The position numbers and the translations under genes are program-made. The notes below the pieces were generated by a model. That model searched no databases, had not been told where the DNA came from, and saw only the letters and a program-made list of their open reading frames with translations. Positions 1-6,264 of a stretch of DNA of 10,688 nt are shown piece by piece (positions within the stretch are counted from its first letter, which is position 1; each line of letters opens with the position of its first letter). This stretch comes from CAYLPJ01 sp964385465 (GTDB lineage: Bacteria; Planctomycetota; Phycisphaerae; SM23-33): positions 1 to 10,688 of the forward strand of contig CAYLPJ010000099.1 in the NCBI GenBank assembly GCA_964385465.1, given 5' to 3'.

Positions 1-1
1 T

Positions 2-576
2 CAGGAACTCGACCAGTGGATGGAGCTGGAAGATTGCCCGCCCGTCGACTGGGTCATCTGCGGCGGCGCTGCGCTCGGATTGCAGGACCTTCAGGACCGC
101 CCGACGCGCGACGTGGATGTGCTGGGCAGTGGAACGAGGCGGTCCTGGACGTCACCGGCATCAAGACGTTCCCGGACGAGATGGCCGCCTGCATCAAGCG
201 GGTGGTCGACAACCACCCCGAGCTTACGGGCATGGGACCGAACTGGATCAACCTTGGCCCGCGTGCCCTGGTGCAGGCCGGGCTGCCCGAGGGTCTCGCG
301 GACCGCCTGCACGTCCTGCCGATAGGCAATCGGCTGACGCTGCATCTGCTGGGGCGGCAGGACTTGATGGCGCTGAAGCTTTACGCAGCCGCCGACGAGC
401 ATGGGCCGCGACAGGAGATTCACCTTGCGGACCTGAAAGGACTGGCCCCGACGTTCGAGGAACTCGACTGGGCCGTCGACTGGCTGCGCACGTTGCGGGA
501 CTTTGAAGAGAAGCGGCCCGCCGTGAAACACGTGATCGAGAGGTTGGGCTATGAAGGCCTCGCGTACTACGTTTGA
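2..576 (+). pseudogene. AbiEii/DUF6036-type nucleotidyltransferase, frameshifted and 5'-partial
   Basis: The first part reads in the frame starting at base 2, is open to the window edge, and contains the nucleotidyltransferase motif CGGAALGL followed by RPTRDVDVLG, a GG...DxD arrangement. From base 127 the homologous protein continues in another frame (QWNEAVLDVTG) to the stop at 574-576. This second part carries LGPRALVQAGLPEGLADRL, LMALKLYAAAD and IHLADL, which resemble the C-terminal half of DUF6036/AbiEii-like proteins. One base inserted near 125-127 would restore a continuous protein of at least 191 residues. The sequence alone cannot tell a real mutation from an assembly error. No slippery heptamer is seen, so programmed frameshifting is unlikely. 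Family members transfer nucleotides to RNA or protein targets and often act as toxins. The gene overlaps the next one by 26 bp, suggesting translational coupling. An in-frame ATG lies at 20, but the true start may be upstream of the window. The family call is from motif recognition. Confidence 0.75.
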
Positions 577-1474
577 GCATCGCATCCGCGATTGGCTGTT
601 GGACCTGCTCCACAGCCAGTGGCGTGCGCTGGGCGTGCCGGTCAGCACCGGGCAACCGGCGCGCGCCGAGGAAGCCATCGATCCCGAGGCGCTGCTGTGG
701 TGCTCGCTGGAGTTCTTCCCCACCCAGCCGCGCCTCAAGGAACAGGCGCTCGCCTGGTGGCCCGAGAACAGCCGGGGCGTTCTGGTTCCCCGCATCCGCA
801 AGTTTGCCGAAGGCGGGAATGATCCGCGAGGGTTGATCTGGCATGCGCTGGACAAGCAATGGCGCAAGAGCCCCAGGCCGCCAGAGGTTCCGTGCTATGG
901 TCAGAAGTCGGTGGATGAGTTGAAGGCGTTCTGCGCTGAGCTCGAACGCCAGGCCAAGGAGAAGGCAAAGCTACGCCAGAAGCCCGGCAAGGCCGAGAAT
1001 ACGAACGCCGCCCTGATCCTTCGCGCCCGCGACCTGCTGGGCAACGATGCGCGACACTTCATCTTGGTGTATCTGCTGGCCAACCACGGCAGCGCGAAGC
1101 TGCGCAGCGTGGCCGCGTGGTCCGGCCAGTCCTATCGCAACATATCCAAGGTGGCCCAACGATGGGAGTCAGCCGACGTGCTCACGGTTGAACATGGGTT
1201 CGCGCGCCTGAAGAACCCGGCCGCGTGGGAATCGCTGCTCGGTCTCCGCCCGCCAAGGATCGTGCTGCTGAACTGGCAGCGATTCTACGACGCCTGCATC
1301 AAGCTGCTGCGCTCTCTCGAAAAGGCCAGCGCCAAGTCGCTCCCGGCCGATGGGCCGGTTGTCGCCGGGCTGATTCGCGAAGCCACCGACGAGGCCACAG
1401 CCAGCATTGAATCCGAACCATCAGCCGACTCCGCCACCGTTCAGAACCTCAAGCTGCTGCTGTCCAAGCTCTGA
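551..1474 (+). CDS. Winged-helix protein paired with the nucleotidyltransferase (possible antitoxin/regulator)
   Basis: This 307-residue protein is cytosolic, with no signal peptide or membrane segment. The N-terminal 1-105 region is helical (IDPEALLWCSLEFFPTQPRL, then a VPRIRKF segment). A charged linker follows (about 120-150), then a winged-helix-like segment at about 154-230: a helix around ARHFILVYLLANHG, a recognition-helix-like SGQSYRNISKVAQRW, and a wing ending FARLKNPAAW. The tail is helical (YDACIKLLRSL) and low in complexity toward the end. GAGAGG at 538-543, 7 bp before ATG 551, supports the start, which lies inside the upstream nucleotidyltransferase frame. Proteins of this shape are found next to DUF6036 nucleotidyltransferases, and in AbiE systems a winged-helix partner (AbiEi) is the antitoxin and autorepressor. 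Here the order is nucleotidyltransferase first, opposite to classical abiEi-abiEii. An antitoxin role is inferred from context. It could equally be a plain DNA-binding regulator. Confidence 0.6.
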   Translation: MKASRTTFEHRIRDWLLDLLHSQWRALGVPVSTGQPARAEEAIDPEALLWCSLEFFPTQPRLKEQALAWWPENSRGVLVPRIRKFAEGGNDPRGLIWHALDKQWRKSPRPPEVPCYGQKSVDELKAFCAELERQAKEKAKLRQKPGKAENTNAALILRARDLLGNDARHFILVYLLANHGSAKLRSVAAWSGQSYRNISKVAQRWESADVLTVEHGFARLKNPAAWESLLGLRPPRIVLLNWQRFYDACIKLLRSLEKASAKSLPADGPVVAGLIREATDEATASIESEPSADSATVQNLKLLLSKL

Positions 1475-1475
1475 T

Positions 1476-1494
1476 AGCCACGCAACGCGTGGCT
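1476..1494 (+). terminator. Hairpin directly after the winged-helix gene (possible terminator)
   Basis: AGCCACGC and GCGTGGCT form a perfect 8-bp stem with a 3-nt AAC loop, starting 2 bp after the stop codon. The following bases (TGCTCCCCTCTGG) lack a clean T-run, so termination is plausible but not typical Rho-independent. It probably ends the two-gene module. Confidence 0.5.
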
Positions 1495-1502
1495 TGCTCC
1501 CC

Positions 1503-1526
1503 TCTGGTCGAGATTCAAAGACCAGA
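1503..1526. repeat. Second hairpin, TCTGGTC / GACCAGA
   Basis: Inverted arms TCTGGTC (1503-1509) and GACCAGA (1520-1526) flank a 10-nt A-rich loop. It lies between the terminator-like hairpin and the inverted-repeat element. It may add to transcription termination or belong to the mobile-element context. No function can be assigned. Confidence 0.4.
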
Positions 1527-1545
1527 ATAATCTCAGAGGCCAAGC

Positions 1546-1673
1546 GGGGTCAGGTCTTCATAACTCAATTCTGGCTGGCGCCTTGAGGCCCTGATTCACC
1601 TCGATTCGAGCCTTGAACAATATTGCTGGCCGGGATATCGGACGTCAAAATTGAATCTTGAAGACCTGGCCCC
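1546..1673. mobile_element. 128-bp MITE-like element with 28-bp terminal inverted repeats
   Basis: The left end (1546-1573, beginning GGGGTCAGGTCTTCA) is the inverted copy of the right end (1646-1673, ending TGAAGACCTGGCCCC), matching at 23 of 28 positions. The 72-bp interior has no credible ORF and no transposase. The GGGGTCAGGTCTT end is familiar from repeats near REP-associated/IS200-type tyrosine transposases and other short mobile elements, but that is recalled, not searched. The base composition is more AT-rich than the flanking genes. No clear target-site duplication was found. It is best read as a non-autonomous element or a deletion remnant of a larger transposon, sitting exactly between the accessory module and the convergent chromosomal gene. 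Confidence 0.6.
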
Positions 1674-1723
1674 GTGCTCTCCCACCCAGCGGGCCGACGG
1701 GGTTTTCGGGCGGGGCTGGGGGG

Positions 1724-3301
1724 TCATTCGTCGTCGAGGTGTTTTACGACGACATTGCGGAACATGAACGGGTTGTCGCTGACCCTCAGGGGCTTGCCGC
1801 TGGCGGTTGTCACGTCCTCCAGGACGACTTCCCGCGTGGTGGCGTACGGGTACTTCTGGACGTAGGACTCGTCGGTGCAGTGCCGGTTGAAGTCGGCGAA
1901 GATGGTCGGCCCGCGGGTATCGTCCGGGTGGTTGGCATCGTCGATGTGGAGCTTCCGGATGGTGATCCGCGCCGGCATGGTGCAGGTGTAGCCGAAGTCG
2001 TGCTGCCCGTCGTTGGAGCCGCCGATCAGGCAGGCCCGGGTGCGTTTGCCCCCCGCCGGCTTGAACACGCAATCGCGGATGATGAACTGGCCCCGCCACG
2101 TGCTGCCGTAGTCCGTCCGCAGGTTGATCAGCCGCCTCGCGCAGACGGTGGTGTTCTCCACGAGCAACGTGCCCGAGCCGATCGCGTTGATGCCCATGTA
2201 CCCGAGCGTCGAGTTGCGGATCGTCGCGTTGGCCACGCCCTGGTGCGCGTCGAACCGGGAAAACGTGCACCGGTCAAGGCGGAGGTTCTTGCAGTAGTTC
2301 GACCCCATGATCCCCCAGTACGTGCTGTCGTGGATGCTGTTGGTCTGCCGGCAGTTCACGAACGCCACGTTCATGGCGCGGTTCAGGGAGATGTCGTAAC
2401 TGCCCATCGACACGGGCCGCCCGGCCGAGCCGATCGTCCGGTAGGTCTTGTGTCCGGTCAGAACGGTATTGCGGACCGTCACGTCGGCGCACCGGCCGAC
2501 GTTGATGAAGCCGCCGTACGGCGCCCCCCGGTCTCCCTCGCCGGTGATGCGGTGTTCCAGCCCGTCGACGACCACGTTCGACCGCCGGATCGCCAGCCCT
2601 CGCGCGTAGTAGGTGTACTTCGACTCGGCGGCGTTGGCGACCGTGGTGAACCGCCCCCCGGTGACGGTCAGCCGCGCCGCGTCCATCGGGTACGCGATGA
2701 TCGACGTGATCCGATCGAAGTCCCAGATGATCGGGGTGTTCGGGTCGACGGCGCCGTTCGGGTCGACAACGAACACGTCGGTCTGCGAGGCGCCGCGGTT
2801 CCGGTTGGCGCCTCTGCGGATGTAGCGCTTGGTGCGGGAGTCCGTGACGACGACCACGCAACGGTACGGCAGGGACAGGCCCGTCTCTCGCTGATTCCGC
2901 TTCAGTGACCGGAGCCCCTCGGGCCTGATCGGCGGCAGCGCCGAGCGGACCTCGAAGACGTTTGCCCTGCGGTTCTCGACGGAGGTGTCATCAATGATGA
3001 ACCCGGCCGAGCCGAAGTCCGTGTCCGTCTGGATGAGGACCGTCTTGTTCTTCCCGCCGATGAAATACGTCGCGTCATCGTCCGCCTTCACGGGCAGACC
3101 ATGCTTGTTGGCAAACGCGTGGGCCTTGGCGATGGCCTCCAGGTCGTCCGTCTTGCCGTCACCACGGGCGCCGAAATCGCCATAGCGCACCACGGTGGGC
3201 GGCGCCGGCTCGGATGCCTTCCCGGCCGCCCAGCCGTACGCCACACCGGCAAGCATGGCCGCCAGCGCGGCCGCCACGTACACGGTCTGCTCCGCCATCA
3301 T
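1724..3301 (-). CDS. Exported pectate-lyase-superfamily right-handed beta-helix protein
   Basis: This 525-residue protein has a hydrophobic N-terminus (residues about 6-26) acting as signal peptide or membrane anchor. At 36-60 is the entry motif of Pectate_lyase_3-type proteins, VVRYGDFGARGDGKTDD, followed by long stretches of short beta-rich repeats (ADVTVRNTVL, MNVAFVNCRQ, NLRLDRCTF, ATIRNSTL, TLLVENTTV, QFIIRDCVF, REVVLEDV) typical of a beta-helix. Such proteins bind or cleave polysaccharides outside the cytoplasm. No family-specific catalytic residues can be assigned, so lyase or hydrolase activity is unproven. ATG 3301 is chosen because GGTGGAGG (3309-3316) sits 7 bp upstream. An in-frame ATG at 3352 would add 17 residues with an Arg-Arg before the hydrophobic stretch, giving the positive n-region that the shorter form lacks, but its ribosome site is poor. 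It may be transcribed with the upstream propeller gene or from its own promoter in the 341-bp gap. Confidence 0.8.
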   Translation of the reverse strand: MMAEQTVYVAAALAAMLAGVAYGWAAGKASEPAPPTVVRYGDFGARGDGKTDDLEAIAKAHAFANKHGLPVKADDDATYFIGGKNKTVLIQTDTDFGSAGFIIDDTSVENRRANVFEVRSALPPIRPEGLRSLKRNQRETGLSLPYRCVVVVTDSRTKRYIRRGANRNRGASQTDVFVVDPNGAVDPNTPIIWDFDRITSIIAYPMDAARLTVTGGRFTTVANAAESKYTYYARGLAIRRSNVVVDGLEHRITGEGDRGAPYGGFINVGRCADVTVRNTVLTGHKTYRTIGSAGRPVSMGSYDISLNRAMNVAFVNCRQTNSIHDSTYWGIMGSNYCKNLRLDRCTFSRFDAHQGVANATIRNSTLGYMGINAIGSGTLLVENTTVCARRLINLRTDYGSTWRGQFIIRDCVFKPAGGKRTRACLIGGSNDGQHDFGYTCTMPARITIRKLHIDDANHPDDTRGPTIFADFNRHCTDESYVQKYPYATTREVVLEDVTTASGKPLRVSDNPFMFRNVVVKHLDDE

Positions 3302-3642
3302 TCGACGACCTCCACCATTCCCGCCGGCTTCCAGGCTCTTCGGTTCGTCCATGGGCCTGTTGACGGCCGGAACGCATGAACAGGGCCCCGATCGCCGCCC
3401 CAATCCTCCGGGGGACACGCTCCGTCTCCGCCGGGTGATCGACGCGGACCTTCCGGGTGGTTCCACGACGTTCATAAACTCGAAGGCATGCTCCCCGTTG
3501 CGGCCGAAATCGCAGACGTATCCGTGCCGTCTCTCGGCCGCGGCCGGGGTGATGCGGTTGCCCGGCAGGCGCGAGCGGGGGATGTCGCCCTGAAGCCGCA
3601 GGAACCGACCGTGGGCGTGTGCCGGGATGTCTCCGTGCCCAG
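3302..3642 (-). other. 341-bp intergenic gap with coding-like remnant
   Basis: Between the propeller gene stop and the beta-helix start, one minus-strand frame stays open throughout, and at about 3470-3640 its codons mostly end in G or C as in the real genes. The translation includes RFLRLQGDIP, LPGNRITP and GYVCDFGRNGEHAFEFMNVV, which look protein-like, but no start codon with a ribosome site precedes them. It may be the eroded 3' part of a lost gene, or an accident of high GC. No convincing promoter or terminator was found in it. I do not recognise the family. Confidence 0.35.
3309..3316 (-). promoter_or_regulatory. Shine-Dalgarno site GGTGGAGG for the beta-helix protein
   Basis: On the minus strand GGTGGAGG lies 7 bp before ATG 3301 (10 bp before ATG 3298). 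It decides the chosen start over the in-frame ATG at 3352, which lacks a comparable site. Confidence 0.6.
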
Positions 3643-4902
3643 CTACGATGTGCCCCCGCCGCTCACGTCGTAGGCGAACAGTTTGCCGGCGTGGCGGATG
3701 TAGAGGCGGGCGGCGCAGACGACCGGGTGGGCCCAGTGGCGGCCGGGGCCCCCGGAGGGGAGCTTGAAGCGGCTGACCGGGCGGAACGCGGCCGGGGTGG
3801 CCTCGGCGAGGGTCAGCAGGCCGCGTTCGTCGAGCAGGTAGAGCATCCCGTCGGCGAACGTCAGCGCCCCCTTGCCCTCGGCCCGCCAGGCCGGCTTGCC
3901 GGTGGCGAAGTCCAGGCAATGCCAGCCCTTGGCGTCGTGCCCCGAGCCGTACAAGTGCCCCTCGTGCAGCAGCACCCCGCCATGATGGTTGTCCAGCAGC
4001 TTGCTCTTCCAGGCGGTCTCGGCCGCGACGCCCCCGCCGGCGCCGGCGGCCAGGCGGACCAGCAGGCAGCCCGCACCGTAGCCGCTGGCGGCGAAGACGG
4101 CATTGCCGCCGCAGACCGGGTCCGTCGCGTTGTTGTCGCGGTAGTTGCTCAGCGGCACCGACCACAGCTTTCGCCCGTCCGCGCCCGACACACCGTACAC
4201 CCGCGACGAGCTCATCCCCACCAGTTGCTCCACGCCGGCCGAGCGGGCGGGCACCAGCGAGCTGTACCCGGCCGTGCCCTCGACGCCCTTGCACGCCCAG
4301 ATCGTCTCGCCGTCGCCCTTGTCCAGGCAGACGACGAACCCCTCCTCCCCGGCCGGGCAGCAGTACAGGCGGTCGCCGCGGACGAGCACGGACTCGGTGT
4401 AGCCGTACTTGGGCTGCTCGGCATCGAACTCGCGGGGCAGGTTTCGGGACCAGACCTCCCGCCCGGTGTCGGCCTCGAAGGCGGTCAGGCGCCCGGTCTC
4501 GCCGAGGTGGTAGACGCGCCCGTCGTCGTAGGTCGGCGTGCTGCGTGCCCCGCCGAACGCGGTGGCGTGGCTCATGGTAGTCCGCCACATTCGCCCGTTG
4601 GCGGCCCGCCACAGCACCTTGCCCTCGAGGCCGATCGCGAAGACGCACGTGGACGGCCCGGCCGTGCCCGCCGTGAAGATGCGCCCCCCGGCGACGGCGA
4701 CGGAACTGTAGCCCTTGCCCAGCCCCTCGGCGGCCCAGAGCAGCCTGGGCCCGCCGTCGGGCCAGCGCTTCAGCAGCCCGGTCTCCGTGGATTTGTTGTC
4801 CCGCCGGGGCCCGTGGAAGCACGGCCAGACGGGCTCGTCGGCCCGTGCGGCGGAGGAGGCGGCAAGCGAGGCCAACGCGAGCGCGGCGATGCGTGCGTGC
4901 AT
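3643..4902 (-). CDS. Exported PQQ-like beta-propeller repeat protein
   Basis: The 419-residue product starts with a classical signal peptide (MHARIAALALASLAASSAARA, cleavage likely before DEP). Right after it comes WPCFHGPRRDNKSTETGLLK, matching the WPxFxGPxRdg...GLL entry motif common in planctomycete PQQ-like proteins. The rest has propeller blades with repeated patterns: AGGRIFTAG, DGRVYHLGETGRLTAFEADTGREVW, GDRLYCC, VCLDKGDGETIW, RVYGVSGADGRKLW, GHLYGSG, CLDFATGKPAW, GMLYLLDERG and ARLYIRHAGKLFAYDV. This is a BamB-like/PQQ-binding-like fold acting outside the cytoplasm, as a scaffold or possibly a dehydrogenase. The usual quinoprotein catalytic residues were not identified, so enzymatic activity is uncertain. 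AAGGAC (minus strand, just upstream) supports the start at 4902. The gap to the upstream oxidoreductase is 19 bp, so they are probably one operon. It is the last gene of the tight cluster. Confidence 0.85.
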   Translation of the reverse strand: MHARIAALALASLAASSAARADEPVWPCFHGPRRDNKSTETGLLKRWPDGGPRLLWAAEGLGKGYSSVAVAGGRIFTAGTAGPSTCVFAIGLEGKVLWRAANGRMWRTTMSHATAFGGARSTPTYDDGRVYHLGETGRLTAFEADTGREVWSRNLPREFDAEQPKYGYTESVLVRGDRLYCCPAGEEGFVVCLDKGDGETIWACKGVEGTAGYSSLVPARSAGVEQLVGMSSSRVYGVSGADGRKLWSVPLSNYRDNNATDPVCGGNAVFAASGYGAGCLLVRLAAGAGGGVAAETAWKSKLLDNHHGGVLLHEGHLYGSGHDAKGWHCLDFATGKPAWRAEGKGALTFADGMLYLLDERGLLTLAEATPAAFRPVSRFKLPSGGPGRHWAHPVVCAARLYIRHAGKLFAYDVSGGGTS

Positions 4903-4921
4903 GGCATGTCCTTTCGAGATC

Positions 4922-6238
4922 CTACAGCGTCCACCCCCGGCGGTACTCGCGGCGGATGTAACGGTCGGCCTCGGGGCAGTTGGTGGCGCGGAGTTCGGCG
5001 GCGTCCCAGGCGAGCTTCTCGCCCGTGCGGTAGGCGACGTTGCCCAGCAGGACCGTCTCGGTCAGCCGGCCGGAGTAGGCGAAGCTGCACGTCGTCGGCC
5101 CGTGCGTCTTGCACGCCTCGACCCACTCGCGGTGATGGCCGATCGAGGCGGGGATGCTCTTCGGCGGCGGGGGCGTATCGGCGAAGCGCTCGGCGGGCAG
5201 GAGCCGGTGGCGGCGGTAGCCGGCCAGCAGCATGCCCTTGGCGCCGACGAACAGCACGCCGGCGGACCACTTCTTCCGCTCGGCGGCAGGCAGCTCGGCG
5301 AGCACCTCGGCGACGCGGGCGGGCTGGCGCCCCCCGTCGGACCATGTCATCGTCACGGCCGGGCGGTCCCCCCGGGCCGGGAAGGCGTAGCGGACCTTCA
5401 GCCACCGCGGCGTGTTCTCGGCCTGCACGGGCGGGCCGTCGGCCTCGACGGTCTCGGGGTGGCCCAGTTCCAGCGCCCAGAAGGGCAGGTCCATGTAGTG
5501 GCAGCCGAAGTCCCCCAGCCCGCCGCAGCCGAAATCCCACCACGCACGCCACCTGCTCGGGCAGTAGCACGGGTGGTACGGACGACGGGCAGCCGGGCCC
5601 AGCCACAGGTCCCAACTCAGATGGTCGGGGACCGGCGGGGTCTCCTTCGGGCGCCCGCTGCCGCCGTAGCTGACGGTGTGCCACACGTGCACCTCGCCGA
5701 CGGGCCCGATCCGACCGGCGCCGAGGAGCTCGACGACGCGGCGGTAGTTCTCCCCGGCGTGGATCTGCGTGCCCATCTGCGTGACGAGCTTGTTCTCGGC
5801 CGCCAGGTCGATCAGCGTGCGGCACTCGTGCAGCGAGTGGGTCAGCGGCTTCTCGCAGTAGCAGTGCTTGCCCATCCGCATGGCCATCGCGGCGGCGGGG
5901 GCGTGGGTGTGGTCCGGCGTGCTGACGACCACGGCGTCGATCCCCTTGCCGACCGCGTCGAGCATCCGGCGGAAATCGGCGAATGTCCGGGCCCGGGGGT
6001 GCTTCTTCGCGGCCGCGGCGAGGTTGCGGGCGTCCACGTCGCAAAGCGCGACGACGTTCTCGCTCGCCACGCCGCGCAGGTTCGCCCGCCCGCGCCCGCC
6101 GACGCCGACGACGGCGACGTCGAGCCTGTCGTTGGCCGCCGCCCCCCCGACCGCCCGAAGCCCCGGCCGTGCCGCAGCAGCAGCCCCCCCCGCCAAAGCC
6201 CCCAACAGAAACCGCCGCCGTGTCGTCCGCCATGCCAT
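4922..6238 (-). CDS. Tat-exported Gfo/Idh/MocA family oxidoreductase
   Basis: The 438-residue product begins with a twin-arginine signal (TTRRRFLLGALAGG, residues 5-18, followed by an Ala-rich h-region), suggesting export of a folded, cofactor-bound enzyme. A Rossmann nucleotide-binding motif VAVVGVGGRG sits at 41-50, then VVVSTPDHTHA at 103-113, and the family signature CEKPLTHS at 128-135, where K130 is the expected catalytic lysine. LGDFGCHYMDL (241-251, H247) matches the catalytic histidine region. The C-terminal half is the usual alpha/beta substrate domain. Family members oxidise or reduce sugars and inositols using NAD(P). The particular substrate cannot be told. GAGGAG 6 bp before ATG 6238 supports this start; the frame is open further upstream but without justification. 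It lies 26 bp after the zincin gene and 19 bp before the propeller gene, so co-transcription is likely. Confidence 0.9.
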   Translation of the reverse strand: MAWRTTRRRFLLGALAGGAAAAARPGLRAVGGAAANDRLDVAVVGVGGRGRANLRGVASENVVALCDVDARNLAAAAKKHPRARTFADFRRMLDAVGKGIDAVVVSTPDHTHAPAAAMAMRMGKHCYCEKPLTHSLHECRTLIDLAAENKLVTQMGTQIHAGENYRRVVELLGAGRIGPVGEVHVWHTVSYGGSGRPKETPPVPDHLSWDLWLGPAARRPYHPCYCPSRWRAWWDFGCGGLGDFGCHYMDLPFWALELGHPETVEADGPPVQAENTPRWLKVRYAFPARGDRPAVTMTWSDGGRQPARVAEVLAELPAAERKKWSAGVLFVGAKGMLLAGYRRHRLLPAERFADTPPPPKSIPASIGHHREWVEACKTHGPTTCSFAYSGRLTETVLLGNVAYRTGEKLAWDAAELRATNCPEADRYIRREYRRGWTL

Positions 6239-6264
6239 GGTCGTCTCCTCGTACCGGGGGATTC

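Noticed and set aside
119..135. Programmed ribosomal frameshift in the nucleotidyltransferase gene
   Set aside because: No slippery heptamer or obvious downstream stimulatory hairpin at the frame change.
1475..1723. CRISPR-like or satellite repeats
   Set aside because: Only one inverted pair and two hairpins occur; there are no regularly spaced direct repeats.
3302..4822. Extension of the beta-helix reading frame upstream to make a 1032-residue fusion
   Set aside because: The extra part is the wrong frame of the propeller gene, which has its own signal peptide and stop. The open frame comes from the lack of stops in GC-rich DNA.
3619..5673. Long plus-strand open frame of 684 codons opposite the propeller and oxidoreductase genes
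   Set aside because: It is an antisense shadow produced by GC-rich coding on the minus strand; its translation is Arg/Ala/Gly/Pro-rich without any domain, while the minus-strand genes have clear motifs.
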